From: Nocardioides sp. 503
GTDB lineage: Bacteria; Actinomycetota; Actinomycetes; Propionibacteriales; Nocardioidaceae
Assembly: GCF_004522095.1 (NCBI RefSeq)
Contig: NZ_SPUI01000003.1
Span: 1,240,001-1,304,000, forward strand
DNA: 64,000 bases
Reading direction: 5' to 3'
In this document: positions 17,176 to 27,788 of the stretch, one piece after another
Numbering within the stretch: position 1 is the first letter of the stretch
How the letters are laid out: each line of letters begins with the position of its first letter
Translations under genes and position numbers: made by a program
Notes under the pieces: generated by a model
Told to the model about the DNA's origin: nothing
The model's input: the letters and a program-made list of their open reading frames with translations, nothing else
Databases searched by the model: none

Positions 17176-17822
17176 GCCGGCGAGGGAAGTCGCTGCTGCT
17201 GCTCGCCCTGGTGGCGCTGCTGGTCAACCTCCCCGTGGCGCACAGCACCTGGACGAGCTGGCGCGTGGACCGGCACGGCGTCGACGTCACCGCGGAGGTC
17301 ACCGACACCGAGGAGCTGGCCGGCGGCGACGGCTACCTCGTGGAGTTCCAGATGCCCGCGGAGGTCGACCCCGACGAGGAGCTGTGGGTCGCGCAGGTCG
17401 ACGAGGCGACGTACGACGAGGCGATGGCGCGCGAGCGGGTCGACGTCCGCGTGCTGCGCGACCAGCCGTCGGCCTACACCGTGAGCGGGCAGATCACCAG
17501 CCGGGTCGGCCTGGTGATCATGGGCCTCGTGGACTCGCTCCTGCTGGTCGGCGCGCTGCTGCTGTGGCGCGGTCGCGGTGGTCGGGGCGGGCACGCGCTG
17601 GTGCTCGCCGCCGACGGCGACGTGGAGCGGTGCCGGCCCGGTGCGCTGCTGGAGCGGCAGGGCGACGGGCACTACGTCGTGGCCGGTGAGGTGGTCGCGA
17701 TCGAGGCCGACCGGCTCGTGCTGGACGTCGACGGGCGCGAGGTGACGGTGCTGCTCGAGGGGCACCACAACCCGGTGGGCCACCAGCAGCCGGCCCGCGT
17801 CACCGGACACCTGGTGGGCTGA
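17172..17822 (+). CDS. Two-span membrane protein of unknown function
   Basis: 216 residues, family not recognised. A hydrophobic N-terminal segment (LLLLALVALLVNLPVA) and a second span about 118-135 (GLVIMGLVDSLLLVGALLL) enclose an external domain of about 90 residues rich in Val, Asp and Glu. The cytoplasmic C-terminus of about 75 residues looks like a small beta domain (VVAGEVVAIEADRLVLDVDGREVTVLL). The overall plan resembles DUF3592-type proteins, but I cannot confirm it. GTG start overlaps the nitroreductase stop, so the two are probably co-translated. Confidence 0.75.
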   Translation: MSRRGKSLLLLALVALLVNLPVAHSTWTSWRVDRHGVDVTAEVTDTEELAGGDGYLVEFQMPAEVDPDEELWVAQVDEATYDEAMARERVDVRVLRDQPSAYTVSGQITSRVGLVIMGLVDSLLLVGALLLWRGRGGRGGHALVLAADGDVERCRPGALLERQGDGHYVVAGEVVAIEADRLVLDVDGREVTVLLEGHHNPVGHQQPARVTGHLVG

Positions 17823-17849
17823 CGTGGGCCGCGGGGGACACTGGGGAGC

Positions 17850-18332
17850 ATGAGCGCACTCCAGGACTTCTCCGCCACGGGCATCGACGGCCGCGACGTC
17901 GACCTCGCGGACTACGCCGGCCAGGTCGTGCTGGTGGTCAACACCGCCTCGCAGTGCGGCTTCACGCCGCAGTACCAGGGGCTGCAGCGCCTCCACGACG
18001 AGTACGGCGGCCAGGGCTTCACGGTCCTCGGCTTCCCGTGCGACCAGTTCGGCCACCAGGAGCCGGGCGAGGACGCCGAGATCGCGGGCTTCTGCGAGCG
18101 CAACTTCGGCGTCACCTTCCCGCTCTTCAGCAAGGTCGACGTCAACGGCGCCGACGCGCACCCGGTCTTCGAGTGGCTGCGCTCGGAGAAGGGCGGCCTG
18201 CTGGGCAAGAAGATCAAGTGGAACTTCACGAAGTTCCTGATCGGCAAGGACGGCAAGGTCGTCGGCCGCTACTCGCCCACCACCGCGCCGGAGAAGATCA
18301 GCGGCGACATCGAGAAGGCGCTGGCCGCCTGA
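17850..18332 (+). CDS. Glutathione peroxidase-family thiol peroxidase (Cys type)
   Basis: 160-residue GPx-fold peroxidase that reduces peroxides, in actinobacteria most likely with thioredoxin or mycoredoxin rather than glutathione. Peroxidatic Cys36 lies in NTASQCGFTPQY; the FPCDQFG motif holds the probable resolving Cys, and the catalytic Gln and Trp appear in that motif and KWNFTKFL. All residues are standard Cys codons, no in-frame TGA. ATG at 17850 is preceded by GACACT and GGGGAG, so either a leaderless or an SD start is possible. The stop overlaps the next start as TGATG. A second GPx gene lies at 48910-49398. Confidence 0.93.
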   Translation: MSALQDFSATGIDGRDVDLADYAGQVVLVVNTASQCGFTPQYQGLQRLHDEYGGQGFTVLGFPCDQFGHQEPGEDAEIAGFCERNFGVTFPLFSKVDVNGADAHPVFEWLRSEKGGLLGKKIKWNFTKFLIGKDGKVVGRYSPTTAPEKISGDIEKALAA

Positions 18333-18805
18333 TGGCGGTGTTCTCCTCGACGACCAAGGCCGAGGCGGTCGTGCCCCACGACCGGGCGCGCATCTGGGAC
18401 GCCCTGGTCGACGCCTCGCTGGTCGGCCGGATGACGCCGTTCGTGAAGAGGATCGAGGCGTCGCCCTCCGGCGAGCACTGGGTCTGGTCGATGACCGGCC
18501 TCGAGGTCATGGGCATCGGCTTCTCCCCGACGTTCACCGAGCGGATGACGCTCAAGGACCAGGAGCGCATCGAGTTCGAGCACGACCCGCCGTCGGGCGC
18601 CAAGGAGCGCGCCGGCGTCACCGGCTGGTACGACCTGCGCGACGTCGAGGGCGGCACCCGCCTGGAGACCAGCCTCGAGGTCTGCATCAGCCTGCCGCTG
18701 CCCCGCGCCGCCGGCCCCGCCGTCCGCTCCGCCATGAAGGGCGTCATGGCGACCATGGGCGACCGTTTCTCGAAGAACCTGCTCGCGCACCTCGCCAAGG
18801 GCTGA
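18332..18805 (+). CDS. SRPBCC-fold lipid-binding-like protein
   Basis: 157 residues of the START/Bet v1-like SRPBCC superfamily: N-terminal strand (KAEAVVPHDRARIWDAL), the VDASLVGRMTPFV helix, a polyketide-cyclase-like beta sheet (YDLRDVEGGTRLETSLEV) and the long C-terminal helix (VRSAMKGVMATMGDRFSKNLLAHL). Such proteins bind hydrophobic ligands; the ligand is unknown. It starts one base inside the GPx stop, so is co-translated with it. Its stop codon lies in the left arm of the hairpin at 18802-18902. Confidence 0.85.
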   Translation: MAVFSSTTKAEAVVPHDRARIWDALVDASLVGRMTPFVKRIEASPSGEHWVWSMTGLEVMGIGFSPTFTERMTLKDQERIEFEHDPPSGAKERAGVTGWYDLRDVEGGTRLETSLEVCISLPLPRAAGPAVRSAMKGVMATMGDRFSKNLLAHLAKG

Positions 18806-18902
18806 GCAGGTTTACCAGCATCTGCTGAAAAGCCGCCGCTTCTGGGCGTAACTCCGGCCCAGAAGCAGCGACTTACCAGCATCTGCTGAAAAGCCTGCTC
18901 AG
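18802..18902. terminator. Composite palindrome between convergent genes
   Basis: Outer arms CTGAGCAGG (18802-18810) and CCTGCTCAG (18894-18902) contain the stop codons of both convergent genes. A central stem GCTTCTGGGC/GCCCAGAAGC (18838-18847, 18857-18866) has a 9-base loop. A perfect 23-base direct repeat (18812-18834 and 18873-18895) contains the small palindrome CAGCATCTGCTG in each copy. Probably a bidirectional terminator; the duplication is unusual. Confidence 0.82.
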
Positions 18903-21241
18903 ACGCGCGCCGAGCGCTCGCTCTCGAGACCCTCGAGCTCGTCCTCGAGCTGGTGGCCGGTGAGGTGGGGGCGGACGAGCTTCTCGCCCTCGACGTCGAC
19001 GTTGGGCAGCAGGCGGTCGAGCCAGCCGGGCAGCCACCAGGCCTTCTCGCCGAGCAGGTACATCAGCGCCGGGATCAGGGTCATGCGCACGATGAAGGCG
19101 TCGAAGAACACCGCGACCGCGAGCGCGAAGCCCATGGACTTGATGATCGGCTCGTCGATCAGGATGAACGCCGCGAACACCGAGATCATGATGACGCCGG
19201 CCGCCGCGACCACGCGGGCGCTGTTGCGGAAGCCGTCGACGACGGCCCCGCGGGTCGACATCCCGTGCACGTGCGCCTCGCGCATCCGGGTCACCAGGAA
19301 GACCTGGTAGTCCATGGCGAGGCCGAACACCAGGCCGATCAGGAAGATCGGCATGAAGCTCACGATCGGCTGGCCCTCGACGATCCCGAAGGTGCCCTCC
19401 TGGAAGACCGCGACCGTCACGCCCAGCGTCGCGAGCACCGAGAGCAGGAAGCCCGCGGTGGCCGTGAGCGGCACCAGGATCGAGCGGAAGACGATCATCA
19501 GCAGCAGGAACGCCAGGCCGACGACGACCGCGAGGTAGATCGGCAGCGCACCGCTGAGTCGCTCGGACACGTCGGTGGTGATCGCCGTGAGGCCGGTGAC
19601 GCCGGTCGTCGTACCGGTCTTCTCCTCGATGCCGCCCTGACCGTCGCGCAGGTCGGAGAGCAGGTCCTCGGTGGCGGTGTCCTCGGGCCCGGTCTCTGGG
19701 GTGATGAGCACGATGGCGCCCGTGGCGTCGTCGGCCTCGGGGCTCGTCGCGTTGGTCTGGACGACCTGCGCGTTCTTGACGTTGTCCAGGCCGGCGGCCC
19801 AGGCAGCGACCTCGCCGAACGCCGCCCCGCGGTCGGCCTTGGGTACGTCGCGGGCGTCGACCACCGTGAGCATCGGCGCGTCGCGGCCGGGCCCGAACGC
19901 CTCGGCCACCAGGTCGGAGGCCTTGCGCTGAGTGGTGTCGGAGCCGGCGGTGCTGTCGCTCGGGAAGGCGAGGTGCAGGTTCTGCAGCGGGAGGGCGAGG
20001 GCCCCGAGGCCGACGACCACGAGCAGGACGACGGCGATCGGCGCGCGGGCGATGGTGCGCGCCCAGCGGACGCCGTTGTTGAGGATCAGGCCGTCCTCGT
20101 CGCGGGTGGGGCGGTAGTGGCGCACCCGGCCGCCGAACGCCTTGGACTTGGTCATGCCGAGCAGCGCCGGCAGCAGGGTGAGCGCGACGAGCACCGAGAT
20201 GAACACGGTGGCCGCGGCGGCCAGGCCCATGCTGGCGAGGAACGGGATCCGGACGACGAGCAGCGCGGACAGCGCGATGATCACGGTGAGGCCGGCGAAG
20301 ACGACGGCCGAGCCGGCCGTGCCGACCGCGATCCCGACCGCCTCCTCGCGGTCGTCGGTGTGGTGCAGCTCGCTGCGGTAGCGCGCCAGGATGAACAGCG
20401 CGTAGTCGATGCCCACCGCCAGGCCGATCATCGTGGCGAGCATGGGCGTGGTGGAGCCGATGTCGGTGAACGCGGTCATCGCCGTGACGCCCATGATCCC
20501 CAGCCCCACGCCGACGAGCGCGGTGAGGATCGGGAGCCCGGCGGCCACGAGCGAGCCGAAGGTCAGGATCAGCACGATCAGGGCGACGCCGATGCCGATC
20601 AGCTCGGAGGTGCCGCTGAGCTCGGTCATGCCGGTGGTGCCGGAGCCGTTGGCCTCGACGGTGAAGCCGTCCCCGCGGGCGTCGTCCATCGCGTCCATGA
20701 GCGCCTCGATCGTGGCGGGCTCGACGTCGGCGACGGAGTCCACGTCGAAGTCCCAGGAGATGGTGCCGACCCGACCGTCCTCGCTCAGCGGCGACAGGGC
20801 CGCAGCGTTGGCCTTGGCGTCCGCGACGGAGCCGCCGGCGTCGGTGGCGGCCTGGACGAGCTGGTCCTCCTGCGCCTGCGCGGTCTCCACCGGTCCACCC
20901 AGCGGGGCGTCCGGCATCTGCGGGAGGGCCGAGAGGTCCTTCAGCAGGGCGTCGACGCGTCCGGCGTACTCCGGGTCGGAGAGCTTGCTGCCCTCCGGAG
21001 CGGCCACGACGACCTTCACGGAGGCCTGGTCGAAGGCGTCCACGGCGTCGGGGAACAGCTCGGCCTGCAGGTCGCCGGCCTTCTCCGAGGGGATGCCGGG
21101 GATCGAGAACGAGTCGGTCATCGGCTTGGACATCGTCGCCGAGAAGGCGCCGACGGCGAGCACGGCGATGATCCAGCCCGTAAGGAAGAGCGGCCAGCGG
21201 CGGAAGGCCGTCTTGCCGAGGCGGTAGAGCACGGTGGCCAT
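18899..21241 (-). CDS. MMPL-family RND transporter
   Basis: 780-residue proton-driven exporter with about 12 membrane spans in two repeated halves. Each half starts with one span and a large external loop, followed by a cluster of five (for example IGIGVALIVLILTFGSLVAAG and MPIFLIGLVFGLAMDYQVFL). The conserved Asp-Tyr pairs of the proton relay appear as GIDYALF and AMDYQVF. Members export lipids, siderophores or drugs; the cargo here is unknown. It follows a TetR gene by 68 bases on the same strand and is presumably repressed by it. ATG at 21241 is preceded by AGGAG. Stop lies in the right arm of the hairpin at 18802-18902. Confidence 0.93.
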   Translation of the reverse strand: MATVLYRLGKTAFRRWPLFLTGWIIAVLAVGAFSATMSKPMTDSFSIPGIPSEKAGDLQAELFPDAVDAFDQASVKVVVAAPEGSKLSDPEYAGRVDALLKDLSALPQMPDAPLGGPVETAQAQEDQLVQAATDAGGSVADAKANAAALSPLSEDGRVGTISWDFDVDSVADVEPATIEALMDAMDDARGDGFTVEANGSGTTGMTELSGTSELIGIGVALIVLILTFGSLVAAGLPILTALVGVGLGIMGVTAMTAFTDIGSTTPMLATMIGLAVGIDYALFILARYRSELHHTDDREEAVGIAVGTAGSAVVFAGLTVIIALSALLVVRIPFLASMGLAAAATVFISVLVALTLLPALLGMTKSKAFGGRVRHYRPTRDEDGLILNNGVRWARTIARAPIAVVLLVVVGLGALALPLQNLHLAFPSDSTAGSDTTQRKASDLVAEAFGPGRDAPMLTVVDARDVPKADRGAAFGEVAAWAAGLDNVKNAQVVQTNATSPEADDATGAIVLITPETGPEDTATEDLLSDLRDGQGGIEEKTGTTTGVTGLTAITTDVSERLSGALPIYLAVVVGLAFLLLMIVFRSILVPLTATAGFLLSVLATLGVTVAVFQEGTFGIVEGQPIVSFMPIFLIGLVFGLAMDYQVFLVTRMREAHVHGMSTRGAVVDGFRNSARVVAAAGVIMISVFAAFILIDEPIIKSMGFALAVAVFFDAFIVRMTLIPALMYLLGEKAWWLPGWLDRLLPNVDVEGEKLVRPHLTGHQLEDELEGLESERSARV

Positions 21242-21309
21242 GGGGGAACTCCTGGTTCGGGTGGGGAAGGTCGAGGGCTGGTCAGGGGCTGGTCAGGTCA
21301 GGGGCAAGG

Positions 21310-21894
21310 TCAGGCGAGGAGCTCGCGCGCGAGGCGCAGCTGGTCGAGGAAGACGTCACCGAGAGGACGGTCGTCGCCCTCCTGGGTGGGCAGGCAGCCG
21401 TCGAAGAGCGCGACGAACAGCTGGACGAGCAGGCGGGCGCGGTCGGCGCCGTACTCCTGGCCCTCGCGGGCCAGGATCATCTCGACGAACTCGCCCGCGA
21501 GCGCCTCGAAGCGCTCGTGGGCCGCGACGATCAGGCGCGGCGTGGTGACGACGATGCGCCGACCCCGGGCCATCTCCTCGCGGTCGAGGACCTTGGAGCG
21601 CAGCAGGACCATCGCGAGCTCGCCGAGGTCGTCGACCAGGTGGCCGTGCGGGCCGCCGGCGTAGAACGTCGCCAGGACGTCGGGCGGCACCTCCGGCGGG
21701 TTGCCGAGCACGGCGTCGATCTTGCTGGGGAAGTAGTTGAACAGCGTCCGGCGCGACACCTCGGCCGTCTCGGCGAGCTCGTCCATCGTGAACCCGTCGA
21801 GCCCGCGCTCGTCGGTCAGCCGCTGCGCGCAGATCGTGATCCGGTGCTCGGTCTCGAGCCGGCGCCTCTCACGCAGCGTTGCACTTTCTTCCAT
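21310..21894 (-). CDS. TetR-family repressor of the adjacent MMPL exporter
   Basis: 194 residues from the ATG at 21894. N-terminal helix-turn-helix with GFTMDELAETAEVSRRTLFNYFPSK, then an all-helical ligand domain (HLVDDLGELAMVLLRSK onwards). I chose 21894 because AAGAAT (complement of 21902-21907) lies seven bases upstream and the protein then has the usual short lead into the HTH. An ATG at 21903 and one at 21948 are in frame, but the latter would put the operator inside the gene. Autoregulation through the inverted repeat at 21896-21913 is likely. The MMPL gene follows on the same strand. Confidence 0.9.
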   Translation of the reverse strand: MEESATLRERRRLETEHRITICAQRLTDERGLDGFTMDELAETAEVSRRTLFNYFPSKIDAVLGNPPEVPPDVLATFYAGGPHGHLVDDLGELAMVLLRSKVLDREEMARGRRIVVTTPRLIVAAHERFEALAGEFVEMILAREGQEYGADRARLLVQLFVALFDGCLPTQEGDDRPLGDVFLDQLRLARELLA

Positions 21895-21895
21895 G

Positions 21896-21930
21896 GAGTG
21901 CATTCTTGCACTCTTCTCGTGAAAGTGCAC
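21896..21930. promoter_or_regulatory. Probable TetR operator (GAGTGCA-ttct-TGCACTC) over the tetR promoter
   Basis: Perfect inverted repeat with 7-base arms at 21896-21902 and 21907-21913. It covers the proposed -10 AAGAAT of tetR. A second related half-site, GAAAGTGCAC (21921-21930), and an inverted one, GCACTTTC (21881-21888), flank it. Palindrome position and the neighbouring TetR gene make it an operator candidate; binding is inferred. Confidence 0.75.
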
Positions 21931-22001
21931 AAATGTGTCGCCCGTCACTCGGCGGAGGCGGTGACTTGCCGGTAACCCGCGCGGGGAGCGAAGGTGGCGA
22001 G

Positions 22002-23390
<1,389 letters not shown>

Positions 23391-23406
23391 CCGGGTCCGT
23401 GCCCGC

Positions 23407-24039
23407 TCAGCGGTGCGTGAGGCTCTCGGGCTCGCGGAACCGCACGGTGGAGGCCAGCGCGTCCTCGCGCAGCACCCTGCGCTCGGCCACCACCTGCACG
23501 GCGTAGGGGTGGTCGACGTACATGACGGTCACCGCGTAGCCGCCCCCCGGCAGCTCGCGGCGCCACTCGTGGCGCAGCGGCGTGCCGTCCCGGCCCTCGA
23601 CCGTGGTGCGCCGGTTGCCGGCGTACTCCTCGTCGATGGCCTTCCGACCGCCCTTGACCGAGCGCAGCTCGCTGTAGGTGATGGAGACCGGTGAGCCGGA
23701 GACCTCGAAGTCGCACATCCACACCGTGCGCCGGCCGGACCCGCGGCCGCTGCGGCGCAGGTCCTGGCAGTCGTCGCCGCGCGGGCTGAACGACGGGAAG
23801 ACCCAGGTCAGCCCGCGCACGCCCTTCGGTCGCCCGCACGTGTCGACGTCGTCGACCTCGTCGCCGTTCCAGCAGACGAGGCTCGGAGCGGTGGCGTCGG
23901 CGCTGGGCGGGTCGGCCCACATCAGGCGGGCGCCCACCAGTCCGGCCAGCAGGAGACCACCCACCAGGGGCAGCACGACCAGCGGCGTGCGCCGCTGGAG
24001 CAGACGGCGTACGGCGCCGCCCGGTGCCTTCGGGGTCAT
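23407..24039 (-). CDS. Conserved membrane-anchored protein, unknown function
   Basis: 210 residues, no family recognised. A basic N-terminus (RRLLQRRTP) leads into one membrane span (LVVLPLVGGLLLAGLVGA); the rest is external. The outer part has four Cys in pairs (CWNGDEVDDVDTCG and CQDLRR...CDF), which would form disulfides outside the cell. Lone gene, convergent with the malic enzyme (16-base gap). The 218-base space to 24258 holds the start regions of this gene and of the ABC operon and nothing else that I can name. Confidence 0.72.
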   Translation of the reverse strand: MTPKAPGGAVRRLLQRRTPLVVLPLVGGLLLAGLVGARLMWADPPSADATAPSLVCWNGDEVDDVDTCGRPKGVRGLTWVFPSFSPRGDDCQDLRRSGRGSGRRTVWMCDFEVSGSPVSITYSELRSVKGGRKAIDEEYAGNRRTTVEGRDGTPLRHEWRRELPGGGYAVTVMYVDHPYAVQVVAERRVLREDALASTVRFREPESLTHR

Positions 24040-24257
24040 GACCCACCTCGCCTCGGTCCGATCGTGTCATTGTGACCACCGCCACCACCGAAGTCAGCAG
24101 ATCGGCGATTTCCGGCGCTGCGGCACGGTGTCGCGCTGACGCCGCGCACCCACCGATGAGTCCCCGGCCGCACGCCGGTCTGCCCCTGCTCGCGGGCCCT
24201 GCCGGGCGTCCCCGGCTCCCACTACCCTGCGAGATCGACCCCTGAGGAGACACATCG

Positions 24258-25279
<1,022 letters not shown>

Positions 25280-25283
<4 letters not shown>

Positions 25284-26044
25284 ACAGCTTCGTCCGCGAC
25301 TCCTCCATCGTCTTCCGCCGCCAGATCCGGATGAACCTTCGCAACCCCGCCTGGGTGCTCATCGGCGTCATGCAGCCGGTGCTCTACCTCCTGCTCTTCG
25401 GGCCGCTGCTCAAGCCGGTCGTGCGCACCTTCCCCGGCTTCGACGGCAACGAGTTCACGTTCCTGGTGCCGGGTCTGCTCGTGCAGCTGGGGCTCTTCGG
25501 CGCCTTCTTCGCCGGCTTCGGCCTGATCGCCGAGTGGCGCGAGGGCGTGGTGGAGGCCGAGCGGGTCACCCCGGCCAGCCGCACCGCGCTGCTGTGCGGG
25601 CGGCTGCTGCGCGACCTCGCCCAGCTGCTCGTCCAGGCGATCATCCTGGTGGCCCTCGGCTACGTCATGGGGCTGCGCGGGTCCTTCGGCGGGATCCTCG
25701 TCGGCATCGTGCTGACGCTGCTCATCGGCGGCGCCTGCGCGGCGGCCTCCAACGCGCTGGCGCTGACCACCAAGTCCGAGGACGTCATGGCGCCGCTGAT
25801 CAACATGATCATGATGCCGGTGCTGCTGCTCAGCGGGATCCTGCTGCCGATGACCCTCGGCCCGGCCTGGCTGCAGCACACCAGCGACTTCATGCCGTTC
25901 CGCTGGATCGTCGACGGCGTGCGCGACTCCTTCACCGGCGACCTCGGCAGCAGCGGGGTCGTGTGGGGCACCACCTGGGCCGCCGCGCTGTTCGTCCTCG
26001 CCCTCTGGTGGGGCACGTCGGTGTTCCGCCGCGACGACGCCTAG
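25280..26044 (+). CDS. ABC-2 type permease (DrrB-type)
   Basis: 254-residue permease with six hydrophobic segments, for example VLIGVMQPVLYLLLFGPLL and MMPVLLLSGILLPM. It carries the ABC-2 signature around LINMIMMPVLLLSGILLP and the late run MPFRWIVDGVRD typical of DrrB and related permeases. Overlaps the ATPase gene by 4 bases, and together they should form a homodimeric or heterotetrameric exporter. No resistance or biosynthesis genes lie close by to indicate the cargo. Confidence 0.92.
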
Positions 26045-26086
26045 GCCTGGGAGGAACCACCCGGGCTGGCCCCACGTCCCAGGACC

Positions 26087-27712
26087 ATGAGCCTCGGACC
26101 CCGCCGCACCGCTGTCGCCCTGACCACCCTGACCGCCGCGCTCACCCTCGGGCTCGCCGGCTGCTCGGACCACCACGAGCCGGAGCCCGGCCCGGAGCCC
26201 GGCACGGTGACCCGCGGCATCGACGCGGCGGCGTACGCGGAGGACTACGAGGAGGCCGAGCAGGGCGACGGGGCGGTGAACTACTCGGCCACCGCCCCCG
26301 GAGCGGTCGCCCAGGACGGCGGCTCAGAGCCGACGTACGAGCCGGGGCTCCTGGAGGACGACACCTTCGTCGACGCGGGCACGAGCGGCTTCGTGGACCC
26401 GCGCGAGGACGCCGAGTCGACGTTCGCGCTGGACGTGGACACCGGGTCGTACGGCGTGGCGCGCACCCTGCTGCGCGAGGGGGTGCTGCCGCCGCCGGAG
26501 TCGATCCGGGTGGAGGAGTGGGTCAACGCGCTGCCGACCGGCACCGGCCGCGCGCCCGAGGACGGCCAGGACCTGGCCGTCACCAGCGACTCCGCGATGG
26601 CGCCCGGGCTCGACGACGGCACCCAGCTGGTGCGCGTGGCGGTCGAGGCGCGCGAGGTGACGCCGGCCGAGCGACCCCGGGTCAACGTCACCCTCGTGGT
26701 CGACCGCTCGGGCAGCATGGACATCCGCGCGCGGCTCGGGCTGGTGCGCTCCTCCCTCGCGCTGCTGGCGGACCGGCTGCGCGACGACGACACGGTCTCG
26801 GTGGTGTCCTTCGAGGACGAGGCCACGCCGATCCTGCAGCCGACCCCGGTGCGCGAGACCGAGACCATCCTGGACGCGGTCGAGGAGCTGACGCCCGGCG
26901 GCAGCACGAACCTCGAGGCGGGGCTGGCGCTTGGCTACGAGCAGGCGCGCCGGGGCTTCGACGAGGACGCGGTCAACCTGGTGGTCCTCTGCTCCGACGG
27001 CGTCGCCAACGTCGGCGCCACCGGCCCCGGCTCGATCAGCGAGCGGATCGCCGAGGAGGGTCGCGACGGGATCAACCTGGTGACGGTCGGCTTCGGCATG
27101 GGCAACTACAACGACCACCTGATGGAGCAGCTCGCCGACCTCGGCGACGGCTTCTACTCCTACGTCGACAGCTTCGCCGAGGCCGAGGAGCTCTTCGGCA
27201 GCGCGCTGACGACCACCCTCACGCCGGTCGCGGCCCAGGCGCGGACCCAGGTGACGTTCGACCCCGAGCGCGTGGCGTCGTACCGCCTGGTCGGCTACGA
27301 CAACCGCGCGATCGCCGACGAGGACTTCGAGGACATGGGCGTCGACGCCGGCGAGCTGGGGGCCGGCCACCACACCACGGCGCTCTACGAGGTACGGCTG
27401 GCCGACGGCGTCGTGCCCGGCGACCTGCTCGGCACGGCCTCGCTGCGGTGGACCTCGCCGCGCGACGGCGGGACCGGGGAGGCCGCCGCACGGCTGCGCG
27501 CCGCGGACCCCGAGCAGGCCGTCGACGGCTCGCTCGCGCTCGCGGCGGCCACCGCCGACCTGGCGCAGCTGCTCAAGCACGACATGCCGCACGCCCACCT
27601 GGCGGGACCGCTCGAGGCGCTTCGCGACCGGGTGGAGCGACTGGACGCCGAGGGGGTCGCCGGCGCGGAGGAGCTGGCCGAGCTGGTCCGCGAGGCGCAG
27701 GCGACCACCTGA
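26087..27712 (+). CDS. VWA-domain lipoprotein (YfbK-like)
   Basis: 541 residues: lipoprotein signal with lipobox LAGC near residue 22, an acidic linker, the family motif TFALDVDTGSYGVAR with RVEEWVNALP, then a von Willebrand A domain with MIDAS DRSGSMDIR, and the C-terminal DUF3520-like region. YfbK-type proteins are surface lipoproteins of unclear function, expected to bind ligands via a metal ion. Its start lies 42 bases after the ABC permease stop, so it may be co-transcribed with the exporter; there is no overlap. Ends just before the alkB promoter. Confidence 0.88.
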   Translation: MSLGPRRTAVALTTLTAALTLGLAGCSDHHEPEPGPEPGTVTRGIDAAAYAEDYEEAEQGDGAVNYSATAPGAVAQDGGSEPTYEPGLLEDDTFVDAGTSGFVDPREDAESTFALDVDTGSYGVARTLLREGVLPPPESIRVEEWVNALPTGTGRAPEDGQDLAVTSDSAMAPGLDDGTQLVRVAVEAREVTPAERPRVNVTLVVDRSGSMDIRARLGLVRSSLALLADRLRDDDTVSVVSFEDEATPILQPTPVRETETILDAVEELTPGGSTNLEAGLALGYEQARRGFDEDAVNLVVLCSDGVANVGATGPGSISERIAEEGRDGINLVTVGFGMGNYNDHLMEQLADLGDGFYSYVDSFAEAEELFGSALTTTLTPVAAQARTQVTFDPERVASYRLVGYDNRAIADEDFEDMGVDAGELGAGHHTTALYEVRLADGVVPGDLLGTASLRWTSPRDGGTGEAAARLRAADPEQAVDGSLALAAATADLAQLLKHDMPHAHLAGPLEALRDRVERLDAEGVAGAEELAELVREAQATT

Positions 27713-27728
27713 CTTTACAAACGCGAAG

Positions 27729-27770
27729 GGGTTGTCAACCCGGTTTACAAACGTTACCTTCCTGTAAACC
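27729..27770 (+). promoter_or_regulatory. alkB promoter with overlapping operator palindromes
   Basis: A -35 TTGTCA (27732-27737) and -10 TACCTT (27755-27760) are 17 bases apart. The palindrome GGGTTG-T-CAACCC (27729-27741) covers the -35. An inverted repeat GGTTTACA/TGTAAACC (27742-27749, 27763-27770) brackets the -10. TTTACAAACG also occurs as a direct repeat at 27714-27723 and 27744-27753. Regulator binding is inferred; the TetR gene at 29252 is the obvious candidate. Confidence 0.78.
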
Positions 27771-27788
27771 GCACGGAAGGCAGTCCTC

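Noticed and set aside
17850..18332. Selenocysteine in the glutathione peroxidases
   Set aside because: Both GPx genes have Cys codons at position 36 and no in-frame TGA.
18960..21227. Several plus-strand frames opposite the MMPL gene
   Set aside because: All lie antisense to a gene with complete MMPL motifs and are Arg/Ala/Ser-rich shadows.
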